64,000 bases of DNA from UBA964 sp031382085. Lineage in GTDB: Bacteria; Pseudomonadota; Gammaproteobacteria; Steroidobacterales; Steroidobacteraceae. The stretch covers positions 1 to 64,000 of the forward strand of contig JANMYM010000015.1 of NCBI GenBank assembly GCA_031382085.1, written 5' to 3'. The translations under genes were made by a program, and so were the position numbers. Numbering within the stretch: position 1 is the stretch's first letter; each line of letters begins with the position of its first letter. Shown here piece after piece: positions 34,443-43,611 of the stretch. The notes beneath the pieces were generated by a model, which worked only from the letters and a program-made list of their open reading frames with translations, ran no database searches and was not told the origin of the DNA.

Positions 34443-34470
34443 TTGCAGCGCGGCGATATTTCGTTATAGT
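34443..34470 (+). promoter_or_regulatory. Sigma-70 promoter of the lysAC unit
   Basis: TTGCAG (34443-34448) and TATAGT (34465-34470) are spaced by 16 nt, a good sigma-70 promoter. Initiation near 34477 would give an untranslated leader of about 60 nt that contains most of the 34473-34500 stem-loop. Confidence 0.6.
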
Positions 34471-34472
34471 TC

Positions 34473-34500
34473 ACGCCTCGTCACTACTGTGGCGAGGCGT
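34473..34500 (+). promoter_or_regulatory. Stem-loop in 5' leader of the lysAC unit
   Basis: ACGCCTCG (34473-34480) pairs perfectly with CGAGGCGT (34493-34500) around a 12-nt loop. A T-rich stretch (GATTTTTAAGG) follows 9 nt later. It may mark the 3' end of the SAM-enzyme transcript or act in the leader. It is far too small for a lysine riboswitch. Confidence 0.4.
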
Positions 34501-34536
34501 AACTTACTGATTTTTAAGGATTTATAAGTCACTACC

Positions 34537-34764
34537 ATGTCCCAGCGTGATTCCGAAAGCTTTGACATCGAAGACGAATTCCTGAACGAAGCCGCCGAGG
34601 AACCGAGCGACTACGACAAGTTTCTCGATCGCATGGACAAACGTGCGCGGCCGGCCGCACAAGCGGTCAAACGTGGCAAGGCGGCGTGGAGCAAGCTCGA
34701 AGAAGTGCTCGCCGAACGCAAACTCGAAAAAGATTTGCGCGACGTTTACGACGACGAACTCTAA
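34537..34764 (+). CDS. Small charged conserved protein
   Basis: A 75-residue, highly charged protein: an acidic first half (DIEDEFLNEAAEEPSDYDKFLDRMD), then a basic helix and KLEEVLAERKLEKDLRDVYDDEL. It has no signal peptide or membrane segment. The C-terminal ...EERxLxKxLxD... pattern is reminiscent of the PA3496-type small proteins, but I cannot confirm that. Translation is supported by a good promoter, an AAGGA-like site and the tight spacing (13 nt) to lysAC, so it is probably the first gene of that operon. Confidence 0.6.
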   Translation: MSQRDSESFDIEDEFLNEAAEEPSDYDKFLDRMDKRARPAAQAVKRGKAAWSKLEEVLAERKLEKDLRDVYDDEL

Positions 34765-34777
34765 GCCGGAGGCTCTT

Positions 34778-37357
34778 ATGACCGCTCCCGGTTGGATGGT
34801 GCTCAAATTCGGCGGCACCAGCGTTTCCACGCGCAGCAATTGGGACAACATCGCAAAGATTGCGCGCGCGCGCCGCGCTAACGGCCAGCGCGTACTGATC
34901 GTGCACTCCGCGATCTCTGGCATTACCGACCGGCTGGAAAAACTTCTGTTAGCAGCGCAACAAGGCGAGTACGAAGCCGCGCTGCAAGCCATCGTGGCGC
35001 GCCATCAGCAGCTGGCCGACGACCTTGGCATCACGCTGGGCGCAGCGGTCGAGCAGCACCTGCGGCAATTACGCGAGATCGCCACCAGTGTCGCGCTGGT
35101 TCGCGAGGTCAGCGACACGACCCGCGCGCGCGGCATGGCTACCGGCGAACTCATGGCAACCGATCTCGGCGCGCGCTTCCTCGCGGCGCAGGGCTTGGAA
35201 GTCGCCTGGTATGACGTGCGCGACATGTTGGCTGCGGAGGAACGCGACGGCGCCAATGAGAAGTCGAGTGTGCTTGCAGCGACCTGCGACTTCACACCCG
35301 ACAGCGCGCTGATCGCGCGTCTGAACGCCGGCGCCCAGTTCGCCATTACCCAGGGATTCATTGCCCGCGACTCCGGCGGGCACACCGTTTTGTTAGGCCG
35401 CGGCGGTTCCGACACCTCGGCCGCCTACCTCGCGGCAAAGATTCGCGCCCGGCGGCTGGAAATCTGGACCGACGTGCCGGGTCTTTTCAGCGCCAATCCG
35501 CGCACCACGCCCGGCGCGCGCCTGCTGAAATCCCTGCACTATGACGAGGCGCAGGAAATCGCAACCGCGGGTGCCAAGGTGTTGCACCCGCGCTGCATCC
35601 TGCCAGCGCGGCAGTACGACATTCCGCTGCATGTGTTTTCGACCCAGTCCCCGGACATCGCGGGCACGGAGATCGGCGGCACGTTCGCAGGCAGCGCCGG
35701 GCAGGTCAAGGCGGTTTGCGTCAAGAAAGGCATGACGCTGGTTTCGATGGAAAGCCCGGGAATGTGGCATCAGGTCGGCTTTCTCGCCGATGCCTTCGCG
35801 GTCTTCAAGCGCCAGGGCCTGTCCGTGGATCAGGTGTCGACCTCGGAGACCAGCGTGACAGTGTCGCTCGATCCGCAAGCTAACGCGCTGGACCGTGACA
35901 CTCTCGATGGTCTCGTGGCCGAACTGCACAGCCTGTGTCGCGTGCAACTGATTGGCCCCTGTGCGTCAGTGAGCCTCGTAGGGCACAACATTCGGGGCAT
36001 CCTGTATCGCCTGGGCGATGCGCTGCAGTTGTTCGCCGAGCAGCGCATCTACATGGTGAGCCAGGCAGCTAACGACCTTAACATTACCTTCCTGGTCGAT
36101 GAGGAGCAGGGCGATCGGTTGGTCGAGCAGCTGCATGAGTTGTTGGTCTCCTCGGTGCCCGAGGACGCGTCGCTGGGCCCGAGCTGGGGCGAGCTCTTTG
36201 GTCACAAGCAGGCCGCGGCGCCGACCAAGGTTCCTTCGTGGTGGGTAGCCGCGCGCCCGCAGCTGCTGGATCTGATGGAAACGCGGAACGCCGCGTTTGT
36301 CTATCAGCGCCAGACAATCCGCGAGCGCGCCGCACAAGTGCGCTCGCTCGGTCTCGACCGCGCCTTCTATGCAATGAAGGCCAATTCAAATCAGGATGTG
36401 CTGCGGGAGATTGCCGCGGCGGGGCTCGGGATCGAATGCGTTTCGCCGGGCGAACTCGCAGCCGTATTCAAGGCCGTGCCCAAATTGGCCGCTGACCGCG
36501 TCCTGTTCACGCCGAATTTTGCGGCGCGCGAGGAGTACCGTGACGCCTTCGCACGCGGAGTATGGGTTACGGTCGACAACCTTGACGTTGTGCGTCACTG
36601 GCCCGAGATATTCGCGGGTCAGGATATCCTGCTGCGTGTCGACCCCGGTGTAGGCCGGGGACATCATCCGCACGTGCGTACCGCCGGGTCGGCATCCAAG
36701 TTCGGCATCCCGGTCGCGGAGCTTGATCAGCTGCCGGATCTGCTGGCGGTTGCACCCGCCAGGATCATCGGCCTGCATGCGCATGTCGGCAGCGGCGTGT
36801 TCGATATCGCGAGCTGGGTTGCAACCGCCAGGTTGTTAGCATCGTTGGCCGCGCATCATCCGCACGCGCGCTTCATCAATATCGGCGGTGGCCTGGGCGT
36901 GCCGGATCGCGAATCGCACGCCGCGCTCGACCTGGCAAAACTGGCTGCGGCGCTTGCGGAGGTAAGGTCGCAGCACCCAAAACTGGAGTTCTGGCTGGAG
37001 CCCGGACGATTCCTGGTTGCCGAAGCGGGCGTTCTGCTGGCCAAAGTCACTCAAATCAAGCGCAAGGGCACGACAGTGTTTGTCGGTTTGGCGACCGGCA
37101 TGAATTCGCTGCTGCGGCCGGCCTTGTACGGTGCGCATCACGACATCGTCAACCTGAGCCGCCTGGACACTCCGGCCACGCAAACCGTACAGGTGGTGGG
37201 TCCGATCTGCGAGTCGGCCGACGTGTTAGGTCACGACCGCGACCTGCCGGAGACCGAAGCCGGTGACGTTCTCTTGATCGCGACCGCAGGCGCCTATGGC
37301 CGCGTGATGGCGTCGAATTACAACCTGCGGGAACCGGCCGGGGAAATACTGATCTAG
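34778..37357 (+). CDS. lysAC: Bifunctional aspartate kinase / diaminopimelate decarboxylase
   Basis: An 859-residue fusion joining the first and last enzymes of lysine synthesis. Residues 1 to about 450 are aspartate kinase with VLKFGGTSVST, RGMATGELMATDLGARFL, GRGGSDTSAAYLA and C-terminal ACT domains (SVDQVSTSETSVTVSLD). Residues from about 500 on are PLP-dependent LysA: AFYAMKANSNQDVL with the Schiff-base Lys, LHAHVGSGVFD, INIGGGLGVP, EPGRFLVAEAG and CESADVLGHDR. The fusion is known from Xanthomonadaceae and allows end-product control in one chain. ATG 34778 follows GCCGGAGG; the longer frame starts inside the upstream gene. Its stop overlaps the hisIE stop on the other strand. Confidence 0.95.
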   Translation: MTAPGWMVLKFGGTSVSTRSNWDNIAKIARARRANGQRVLIVHSAISGITDRLEKLLLAAQQGEYEAALQAIVARHQQLADDLGITLGAAVEQHLRQLREIATSVALVREVSDTTRARGMATGELMATDLGARFLAAQGLEVAWYDVRDMLAAEERDGANEKSSVLAATCDFTPDSALIARLNAGAQFAITQGFIARDSGGHTVLLGRGGSDTSAAYLAAKIRARRLEIWTDVPGLFSANPRTTPGARLLKSLHYDEAQEIATAGAKVLHPRCILPARQYDIPLHVFSTQSPDIAGTEIGGTFAGSAGQVKAVCVKKGMTLVSMESPGMWHQVGFLADAFAVFKRQGLSVDQVSTSETSVTVSLDPQANALDRDTLDGLVAELHSLCRVQLIGPCASVSLVGHNIRGILYRLGDALQLFAEQRIYMVSQAANDLNITFLVDEEQGDRLVEQLHELLVSSVPEDASLGPSWGELFGHKQAAAPTKVPSWWVAARPQLLDLMETRNAAFVYQRQTIRERAAQVRSLGLDRAFYAMKANSNQDVLREIAAAGLGIECVSPGELAAVFKAVPKLAADRVLFTPNFAAREEYRDAFARGVWVTVDNLDVVRHWPEIFAGQDILLRVDPGVGRGHHPHVRTAGSASKFGIPVAELDQLPDLLAVAPARIIGLHAHVGSGVFDIASWVATARLLASLAAHHPHARFINIGGGLGVPDRESHAALDLAKLAAALAEVRSQHPKLEFWLEPGRFLVAEAGVLLAKVTQIKRKGTTVFVGLATGMNSLLRPALYGAHHDIVNLSRLDTPATQTVQVVGPICESADVLGHDRDLPETEAGDVLLIATAGAYGRVMASNYNLREPAGEILI

Positions 37358-38001
37358 GATTTTTCCGTGGTGGCGCCCGCTGCATTGCGATGCCGGCGCT
37401 CCAATTCCGCGGTCAGTTTCCCAAGGTCGAGATTGCGGCCACGCAGCAGGACCAGCAGGTGAAACACCAGGTCCGCCGACTCTGCTAACAGGCTGGCGTC
37501 ATCCTGACAGGCGCCGGCCAGCGCTGTCTCGAGGCCTTCCTCGCCGACCTTTTGCGCGCGCCGCAGCGGCGTGTCCGCCAGCAGCCGCGCGGTGTAGCTG
37601 GTCGCGACCGGCGCACCGCGCCGGCCGGCTACGATGCCGTCGAGTTCAGCTAGAAAGGCGCCTGGCGCGTCGGTATCGTCGCCAAAGCAGCTGCGAGTGC
37701 CCAGGTGGCAGGCAGGGCCCTGCGGTATCGCACGTACCAACAGCGCGTCGCGGTCGCAGTCGGTGCGGATGTCGATCAGCTCCAGCACGTGGCCGCTGGT
37801 CGCGCCTTTTTCCCACAGTTCCCGGCGGCTGCGGCTGTAGAAAACCACCTTGCGGCGCTCGAAGCTCGCCTGCAGCGATTCACGGTTCATGTAACCTAAC
37901 ATCAACACCGTCCCCGTGCGTGCGTGCTGGACCACTGCGGGCATGAGACCGGCGGATTTCGTGAAGTCCAGACCATCGAGTTGCGTGCTGCTCACTAACA
38001 T
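37354..38001 (-). CDS. hisI: Bifunctional phosphoribosyl-AMP cyclohydrolase / phosphoribosyl-ATP pyrophosphatase
   Basis: HisIE of 215 residues. The N-terminal HisI domain has GTVLMLGYMNRESL, VVFYSRSRRELWEKGATSGH and the zinc/metal segment DCDRDALLVRAIPQGPACHLGTRSCF. The C-terminal HisE domain has YTARLLADTPLRRAQKVGEEGLETALA and a HLLVLL helix. It performs steps 2 and 3 of histidine synthesis. ATG 38001 has GAGG upstream; an earlier in-frame start would overlap hisF. It is the last gene of the his operon, and its stop codon shares the CTAG at 37354-37357 with lysAC. Confidence 0.95.
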   Translation of the reverse strand: MLVSSTQLDGLDFTKSAGLMPAVVQHARTGTVLMLGYMNRESLQASFERRKVVFYSRSRRELWEKGATSGHVLELIDIRTDCDRDALLVRAIPQGPACHLGTRSCFGDDTDAPGAFLAELDGIVAGRRGAPVATSYTARLLADTPLRRAQKVGEEGLETALAGACQDDASLLAESADLVFHLLVLLRGRNLDLGKLTAELERRHRNAAGATTEKS

Positions 38002-38023
38002 GACGGACCTCGTTTGGAAATGT

Positions 38024-38791
38024 TCACAGCCGGACCACGATCCCATCGGCCGCAAGTTTACGCTTCAGGTCCGGAATGGCGATTTCGCCTGAATGAAACA
38101 CGCTGGCGGCGAGCGCCGCGTCGACATGCGCGTCGCGGAAAACAGCAGTGAAATGCGCGGCCGCGCCCGCGCCGCCGGATGCAACCAACGGCACATGACA
38201 GACGTCCCGGACCGCGCTGAGCTGTTCCAGATCGTAGCCTTGCCGGACGCCGTCGCTGCGCATGCAGTTGAGGACGATTTCACCGGCACCGCGCTCCTGG
38301 GCTTCGCGCACCCAGTCGAGCGTCGCGCGCGTGCTATCGCGGCTGCGCTCGGGATCGCCGGTGAACTGATACACCCGCCAGCCCTCGGGCGAGGTCTGGC
38401 TGTCGATGCCGACGACGACGCACTGCGAGCCAAATCGCGCCGCCAGGCGTTCGATCAACGCCGGATCGCCGAGCGCCGGCGAGTTCACGGATACCTTTTC
38501 CGCGCCGGCATTCAGCACCGCTTCTGCGTCGGCCACGGAACTGATGCCGCCGGCCACGCAAAAAGGAATGTCCAGTACCCTTGCGACCCGATCTACCCAG
38601 GCACGATCCACGCTGCGGCCTTCGGGGCTCGCCGTGATGTCGTAGAACACCAACTCGTCCGCGCCATCATCGCGGTAGCGTGCCGCAAGCTCGAGAATGT
38701 CGCCGACAACCTGGTGGTCGCGGAAACGCACGCCCTTGACAACCTGCCCGTCGCGAACATCGAGGCAGGGGATGATGCGCCTGGCTAACAT
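38024..38791 (-). CDS. hisF: Imidazole glycerol phosphate synthase subunit HisF
   Basis: A 255-residue TIM barrel: RIIPCLDVRDGQVVKGVRF with the first catalytic Asp, GGISSVADAEAVLNAGAEKVSVNSPAL, CVVVGIDSQ with the second Asp, and VASGGAGAAAHF in the phosphate-binding region. It is the cyclase half of IGP synthase; the ammonia comes from HisH. It lies 8 bp from hisA and 22 bp from hisIE, on the same strand. Confidence 0.96.
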   Translation of the reverse strand: MLARRIIPCLDVRDGQVVKGVRFRDHQVVGDILELAARYRDDGADELVFYDITASPEGRSVDRAWVDRVARVLDIPFCVAGGISSVADAEAVLNAGAEKVSVNSPALGDPALIERLAARFGSQCVVVGIDSQTSPEGWRVYQFTGDPERSRDSTRATLDWVREAQERGAGEIVLNCMRSDGVRQGYDLEQLSAVRDVCHVPLVASGGAGAAAHFTAVFRDAHVDAALAASVFHSGEIAIPDLKRKLAADGIVVRL

Positions 38792-38799
38792 CGGTGCGG

Positions 38800-39561
38800 C
38801 TAACGTCCAACCCGCATCGCGCCAGGCAACCAGGCCGCCAGGTCCCGCGGATCCAGGCGCTCCTCGATCAGGGCCTTGCCACTGATCGCCGCGGCCAGGC
38901 CAAGACGGTCGAGGGCCGCGAGGTCGCTCACCGAACGGACACCGCCCGACGCCTGCCAGGCAATCTGCGGAAAACGCCGCTGCGCTTCGGCATAAAGTTC
39001 GATGTTAGGACCGGTGAGTGCACCATCGCGCGCGACATCGGTACACAGCACGTGGCGCAGCCCAACCGCAAGGAAACTCTCGACCGCATCCCACAGCGCG
39101 AGTTGCGTACCTTCGGTCCAGCCGCGCGTCTGCACTAGCGGCACATTGGCAGCATCGAGTTTCACATCGAACGCGAGGCCGACTTTCTCCGGGCCGAAAT
39201 GCCTGAACCAGGCCCGCACTTCATCTGCGGCGTCGACCGCAGCGCTGCCGACGATGACGCGATCCACGCCATGCGCCAGCAAGTCGTCAATGATCGCTCG
39301 CTGGCGAATACCTCCGCCGACTTGCAGCAGCAGGCCGGACTGCGAAGCAAGCGCAACCAAAGTGTCGCGATTGGCGAGGTGGCCATCGCGTGCGCCATCG
39401 AGATCCACGACATGCAACCAGCGCGCGCCCATGGCTCGGTAGCGCAGCAGCAATTCATGCGGCGCAAACGTATATTGAGTCTCGCGCGCAAAATCGCCCT
39501 GCAGCAGGCGCACACACTTACCGCCGCGCAGATCGATCGATGGAATCAGTTCCATCGTCAC
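38800..39561 (-). CDS. hisA: ProFAR isomerase HisA
   Basis: A 253-residue TIM barrel with LIPSIDLRGGKCVRLLQGD, LLLQVGGGIRQRAIIDDLL, VIVGSAAVD and VLCTDVARDGALTGPN. It isomerises ProFAR to PRFAR (step 4 of histidine synthesis). GTG at 39561 overlaps the hisH stop (GTGA), but ATG at 39555 gives the usual start MELIP and is equally possible. Confidence 0.95.
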   Translation of the reverse strand: MTMELIPSIDLRGGKCVRLLQGDFARETQYTFAPHELLLRYRAMGARWLHVVDLDGARDGHLANRDTLVALASQSGLLLQVGGGIRQRAIIDDLLAHGVDRVIVGSAAVDAADEVRAWFRHFGPEKVGLAFDVKLDAANVPLVQTRGWTEGTQLALWDAVESFLAVGLRHVLCTDVARDGALTGPNIELYAEAQRRFPQIAWQASGGVRSVSDLAALDRLGLAAAISGKALIEERLDPRDLAAWLPGAMRVGR

Positions 39562-40154
39562 AGTGTCAGAAAATTAGCTAATAAGCGGGCGCCCACCGCG
39601 CCGGATCGTTCCGGATGGAACTGTACGCCGCGAAAATTGCCACGCGCGATGACGGCGGAGAACTCGGACCCGTACTCGCAGGACGCGGTAGTCCATGGTC
39701 CAACGGGCGCCGCAAAACTGTGCACGAAATACACCCGGTCCTGTGCAGCAATGTTAGCCCGCAACGCATCGGGCTGGCACGCTACCAGCGTATTCCAGCC
39801 CATATGCGGTACCGGCCGGTGCACCGACGCCTCGAGCCTGGCGACCCGTCCGGGTAGGATGCGGAGTCCGGGGGTGTCGCCCTCGGCCGAGCTCTCGAAC
39901 ATGAGCTGCATTCCAAGGCATATGCCTAACACGGGCTGAGTCAATGACGGGAGCAATCGATCCAGGCCGGTCCGCTGCAGATTTGTCATGGCCGTAGCCG
40001 CAGAACCGACCCCCGGCAGCAGCACACGGCGTGCCGACAGAATGTCGGCGGCCTGCTGGCTGACAACCGAGCTCGATCCCAGCCTGGCGAGTGCATGCTG
40101 CAGCGATGCGAGGTTTGCGCCACCGAAATCGACGATGACAACATCCGCGCTCAA
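39558..40154 (-). CDS. hisH: Imidazole glycerol phosphate synthase glutaminase subunit HisH
   Basis: A 198-residue class I glutamine amidotransferase: VVIVDFGGANLASLQHAL at the N-terminus, LPGVGSA, the nucleophile Cys in VLGICLGMQLMFESS, and FRGVQFHPERSG with the His-Glu pair. It supplies ammonia to HisF. The start appears to be TTG at 40154 overlapping the hisB stop (TTGA); no ATG or GTG is available before the conserved VDFGGAN, so low initiation efficiency or coupling to hisB is likely. Confidence 0.93.
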   Translation of the reverse strand: MSADVVIVDFGGANLASLQHALARLGSSSVVSQQAADILSARRVLLPGVGSAATAMTNLQRTGLDRLLPSLTQPVLGICLGMQLMFESSAEGDTPGLRILPGRVARLEASVHRPVPHMGWNTLVACQPDALRANIAAQDRVYFVHSFAAPVGPWTTASCEYGSEFSAVIARGNFRGVQFHPERSGAVGARLLANFLTL

Positions 40155-41212
40155 AGTAGACCTTTGGTACTCGGCAGCTCCGCGCCTTCGCGGGCAAATG
40201 CCATGCGCAGAGCGCGCGCGGTGCCCTTGAAGCAGGCCTCGACCATGTGGTGCGTGTTGTCGCCGACCACGGTGATGTGCAGTGCCGCTGCCAGCGATTC
40301 CGCCAGCGAGCGGAAAAAATGGGGAATCAGTTCGGTCGGCAGGCCGCCAACCGACTCACGCGAAAAACGCCCGTCAAATACCGCGAACGCACGCCCGGAA
40401 AGGTCGAGCGCAACCTGCACACGCGCCTCGTCCATCGGCAGCACGAAGCCATAACGCGCGATGCCCGACTTGTCGCCCAGCGCCCGACGCAACGCCTCGC
40501 CCAGGGCTAACGCACAGTCCTCAACTGTATGGTGTTCGTCAATATCCAGATCGCCCGTGCAACGCAGGCCAAGCGCAAAGCCGCCATGCTTGGCAAGTTG
40601 CTCGAGCATGTGATCAAAAAAACCGATGCCGGTATGCACTGCAATGGGTGCGGTCGCATCCAGATTCACGTCGACGGTGATGTCCGTTTCGCGCGTCTTG
40701 CGGTGCACTGTCGCACGGCGCGCCAGCAGCTTGTCGGCCAGTGCAGGCCATGTCTCCTCGACGTTTCCGTGCCGGCGTACCCGCAGACCGCGCACGCCGA
40801 GGTTGTCGGCAAACACAATATCCGTGTCGCGATCACCGATCATGCAGCTGGCCTTGAGATCAACCGCAAGGTCGCGCACAAATTTGGCAACCAATCCGGT
40901 TTTGGGTTTGCGGCAATCACAGGCATCCCGCACGAAATGCGGACAGACAAACACTGCATCGAACTCGATGCCCTGGCTGCTGAAGGCATCGAGAATGAAC
41001 TGATGCGCCAGGTCGAATTTTTCCTGCGGCAGGCTGGCGGTACCGAGTCCGTCCTGGTTGGTAACCATCACCAGCCGAAAACCCGCCGCCTGCAGACGTT
41101 TGACGCTGGCAAAAACATCGGGCATGAAGCGGATTTTTTCAAGTAAATCAACCTGCTCATCAGCCGGCTCTTCCACCAGCGTGCCATCACGGTCTACAAA
41201 AGCAACTTTCAT
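40151..41212 (-). CDS. hisB: Bifunctional histidinol-phosphatase / imidazoleglycerol-phosphate dehydratase
   Basis: A 353-residue fusion. Residues 1-165 form a HAD phosphatase: FVDRDGTLVEEP (DxDGT-type), VTNQDGLG, a four-Cys/His zinc segment (CPHFVRDACDCRKPKTG) and MIGDRDTDI. The rest is IGP dehydratase, with GIGFFDHMLEQLAKHGG, EHHTVEDCALALGEAL and RSLAESLAAALHITVVGDNTHHMVEA. It carries out steps 6 and 8 of histidine synthesis. The overlap with hisC (4 nt) and hisH (4 nt) indicates coupled translation. Confidence 0.95.
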   Translation of the reverse strand: MKVAFVDRDGTLVEEPADEQVDLLEKIRFMPDVFASVKRLQAAGFRLVMVTNQDGLGTASLPQEKFDLAHQFILDAFSSQGIEFDAVFVCPHFVRDACDCRKPKTGLVAKFVRDLAVDLKASCMIGDRDTDIVFADNLGVRGLRVRRHGNVEETWPALADKLLARRATVHRKTRETDITVDVNLDATAPIAVHTGIGFFDHMLEQLAKHGGFALGLRCTGDLDIDEHHTVEDCALALGEALRRALGDKSGIARYGFVLPMDEARVQVALDLSGRAFAVFDGRFSRESVGGLPTELIPHFFRSLAESLAAALHITVVGDNTHHMVEACFKGTARALRMAFAREGAELPSTKGLL

Positions 41213-42285
41213 GGTCGGGATCCTAACACTGCCAGCAGGTGCTGGTTTTGCTCGGCAGTACCGACGGTGACGCGCAGACAGTTTTCAAGCCCGGGCGCGC
41301 GGCGGAAATCCCGGACTAACAGACCGGCCTCGACCCAGCGTTCGAACAAGCGCGACTCGGGCCGGCAGCGCAGCAACAGAAAATTGGCATCACTGGGCCA
41401 GGCACGCTCTATCGCCGGATTCGCTTTGAGGTCAATGGCCAGTTGGTCGCGCGCGGCAATCAAGTCACGCACGCGCCGGCGGGTTTCTGCAAGCGCTGCG
41501 GGGGACAGCGCTGCCAGTGCGCTCGCGATACCGCCGCTTGATAGTGTGTAGGGCAGAATAATTTTCCTGATCAGGTCAATGACCTTCGGGTGCGCGATGA
41601 CTGCGCCGATGCGTGCCCCTGCCAGGCCATGCGCCTTTGACAGTGTGCGCAGTATCGCCAGATGAGGGTTCTGCACGAGCAGGCGGGTCAATGAGGGCCG
41701 GCTGCTGAACTCGGCATAGGCTTCGTCGATAACGACCAATGCCCGGCCGCGTGCTGCTGCTATAACCTCCGTTATGGAGTTTTCCGCCAGATGTGCGCCA
41801 CTCGGATTGTTAGGTGAGCACAACCAGACGATCCTGATATGGCCGTTGCTGTCGATCGCCGCCTTGACCGCGGCGGTATCGAGCGCGAAATCCTGGTCGG
41901 CGCGCAACGGCACCTCGATGACGGCGGCTCCCTGAACGTGGGCGGCGACGGCGAACATGCCGAACGTGGGCGGCGTGCAAACCACCACATCCTGGCCCGC
42001 GCGGCAGAATACCCGCGTGATGAGATCGATGGCTTCGTCGCTGCCATGGGTCGCCACAAGTTGCGCCGGTGCGACGGCATAATACTGCGCAAGCGCATGC
42101 AGCAGCTCCGCGGGCTGCGGCTCCGGGTAGCGATTCTGAGGTGCACCACCGCCTGGATTGTTAGGCCATGGCAGCTCGTTGGCATGCAGCCGCGTCAATT
42201 CCGGCGCCCAACTGGCGTGTGCATAGGGGCTGAGCTTGCGGATGTCCGCCCGGGCCAAAGCTAACACGGCTGCAACGTCTGACAT
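41209..42285 (-). CDS. hisC: Histidinol-phosphate aminotransferase
   Basis: A 358-residue fold-type I PLP enzyme: LHANELPWPNNPGG, GSDEAIDLITRVF, CSPNNPSGA, VIDEAYAEF and the PLP Lys in LRTLSKAHGLAGARIG. It converts imidazole acetol phosphate to histidinol phosphate. ATG at 42285 overlaps the hisD stop (TGATG); the TTG one codon earlier is unlikely. Confidence 0.95.
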   Translation of the reverse strand: MSDVAAVLALARADIRKLSPYAHASWAPELTRLHANELPWPNNPGGGAPQNRYPEPQPAELLHALAQYYAVAPAQLVATHGSDEAIDLITRVFCRAGQDVVVCTPPTFGMFAVAAHVQGAAVIEVPLRADQDFALDTAAVKAAIDSNGHIRIVWLCSPNNPSGAHLAENSITEVIAAARGRALVVIDEAYAEFSSRPSLTRLLVQNPHLAILRTLSKAHGLAGARIGAVIAHPKVIDLIRKIILPYTLSSGGIASALAALSPAALAETRRRVRDLIAARDQLAIDLKANPAIERAWPSDANFLLLRCRPESRLFERWVEAGLLVRDFRRAPGLENCLRVTVGTAEQNQHLLAVLGSRP

Positions 42286-43598
42286 CAACGTATCGCCACT
42301 GCGCCGCCGGCGGCCAGGCGGATGTTGACGGCATTGGCATGCGCATCCAGACCCTCAAGCCGTGCCAGTGTGACCGCGGTGGGGCCGAGTGAACGCAAAC
42401 CATCGCCACTCAGTTCCTGCACGGTCATGCGGCGTTGAAAATCGCTCAGACCCAGTCCGCTGTAGGCGCGCGCGTGACCGTAGGTCGGCAATACGTGATT
42501 GGTCCCGGAACAATAGTCGCCAATCGACTCAGGCGTGTAATGCCCGAGGAACACCGAACCCGCCGTGTTGACGCGCGCCAGCCAATGCCGCGGTTCGCGT
42601 GTTTCGATAATCAAGTGCTCTGGCGCATAGTCCTCGGCAATTGCGAACGCGGTAGCCAGGTCCTGGACGCAGACGATGCGCAGCGCCGCGACCGACGCAC
42701 GCAAGACCAACTGGCGGGATAGCTGCGCGATCTGCGCCTGGATCGCAGCGGCGGTTGCCTGCGCGATCCGTTTGTTATCGGTCAGCAGTATGGCCTGGGA
42801 GAGCGGATCGTGTTCTGCCTGCGCTAACAAATCCGCCGCTATCCATTGCGGACACGCGCTGTCATCGGCGATCACCATGACTTCGGACGGGCCGGCAGGC
42901 ATGTCCAGGGCGGCGCCGTTGGCATCTTCGGCAACCAGCTGTTTCGCTGCGGTGACCCACGCATTGCCGGGGCCAAACACCTTGCAGACCTTCGGCAGTG
43001 GTGCGATACCGTAGGCCATGGCAGCAATAGCCTGCGCGCCGCCCAGCTTGAAGATCGCGGTGGCGCCGGCTAACGAGGCCGCAACCAGAACCGCAGGGTC
43101 CGCAGTGCCGTCGGCCCGCGGTGGCGTGCAGACGACCCGCACCGGACAGGCGGCCAACGCCGCGGGCACGGCCAGCATGATGGCGGTCGAGGGCAGGGGC
43201 GCGGAACCCGCCGGTACATAGAGGCCGACCGCCTGCAGCGGCCGTATCAGGCGCTCGCAGCGCACACCAGGCTCGACATCGATGGTGACGGGCGCAGTGA
43301 CCGTCGCAACGTGAAAACGCCGTACGTTGTCAATCGCGCGTTCTAGCGCCGTTAACGCCTCCGCTGGCAGGGACTTGCGTGCGGCGGCGAGCTCCGGGTC
43401 CGAGACCTGCAGCTGCGACAACCGCACATGGTCGAAACGGGCTGTCAGGGCTAACAGTGCGGCGGCACCGTCCCTGCGTACCTCATCGATGATGCCCCGG
43501 GCTTCGCTGCGAATGCGTTCCGATTGTCCCGATGCCGGACGCGCGAACGCCGCGCGCCTTGCGCCGGCATCAAGCTCCTGCCAATTGAGAACCTGCAT
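42285..43598 (-). CDS. hisD: Histidinol dehydrogenase
   Basis: A 437-residue protein with LIRPLQAVGLYVPAGSAPLPSTAIMLAVPA, FKLGGAQAIAAMAYG, GPGNAWVTAAKQLV, MPAGPSEVMVIADD and QAEHDPLSQAILLT (zinc/catalytic region), plus APEHLIIET. It oxidises histidinol to histidine with two NAD+. A short Ala-rich tail ends the protein. Confidence 0.96.
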   Translation of the reverse strand: MQVLNWQELDAGARRAAFARPASGQSERIRSEARGIIDEVRRDGAAALLALTARFDHVRLSQLQVSDPELAAARKSLPAEALTALERAIDNVRRFHVATVTAPVTIDVEPGVRCERLIRPLQAVGLYVPAGSAPLPSTAIMLAVPAALAACPVRVVCTPPRADGTADPAVLVAASLAGATAIFKLGGAQAIAAMAYGIAPLPKVCKVFGPGNAWVTAAKQLVAEDANGAALDMPAGPSEVMVIADDSACPQWIAADLLAQAEHDPLSQAILLTDNKRIAQATAAAIQAQIAQLSRQLVLRASVAALRIVCVQDLATAFAIAEDYAPEHLIIETREPRHWLARVNTAGSVFLGHYTPESIGDYCSGTNHVLPTYGHARAYSGLGLSDFQRRMTVQELSGDGLRSLGPTAVTLARLEGLDAHANAVNIRLAAGGAVAIR

Positions 43599-43611
43599 AA
43601 CGTATGCCAGG

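Noticed and set aside
34473..34536. Lysine riboswitch before lysAC
   Set aside because: The leader is only about 60 nt with one simple stem; the L-box aptamer needs about 170 nt and its conserved core is not present.
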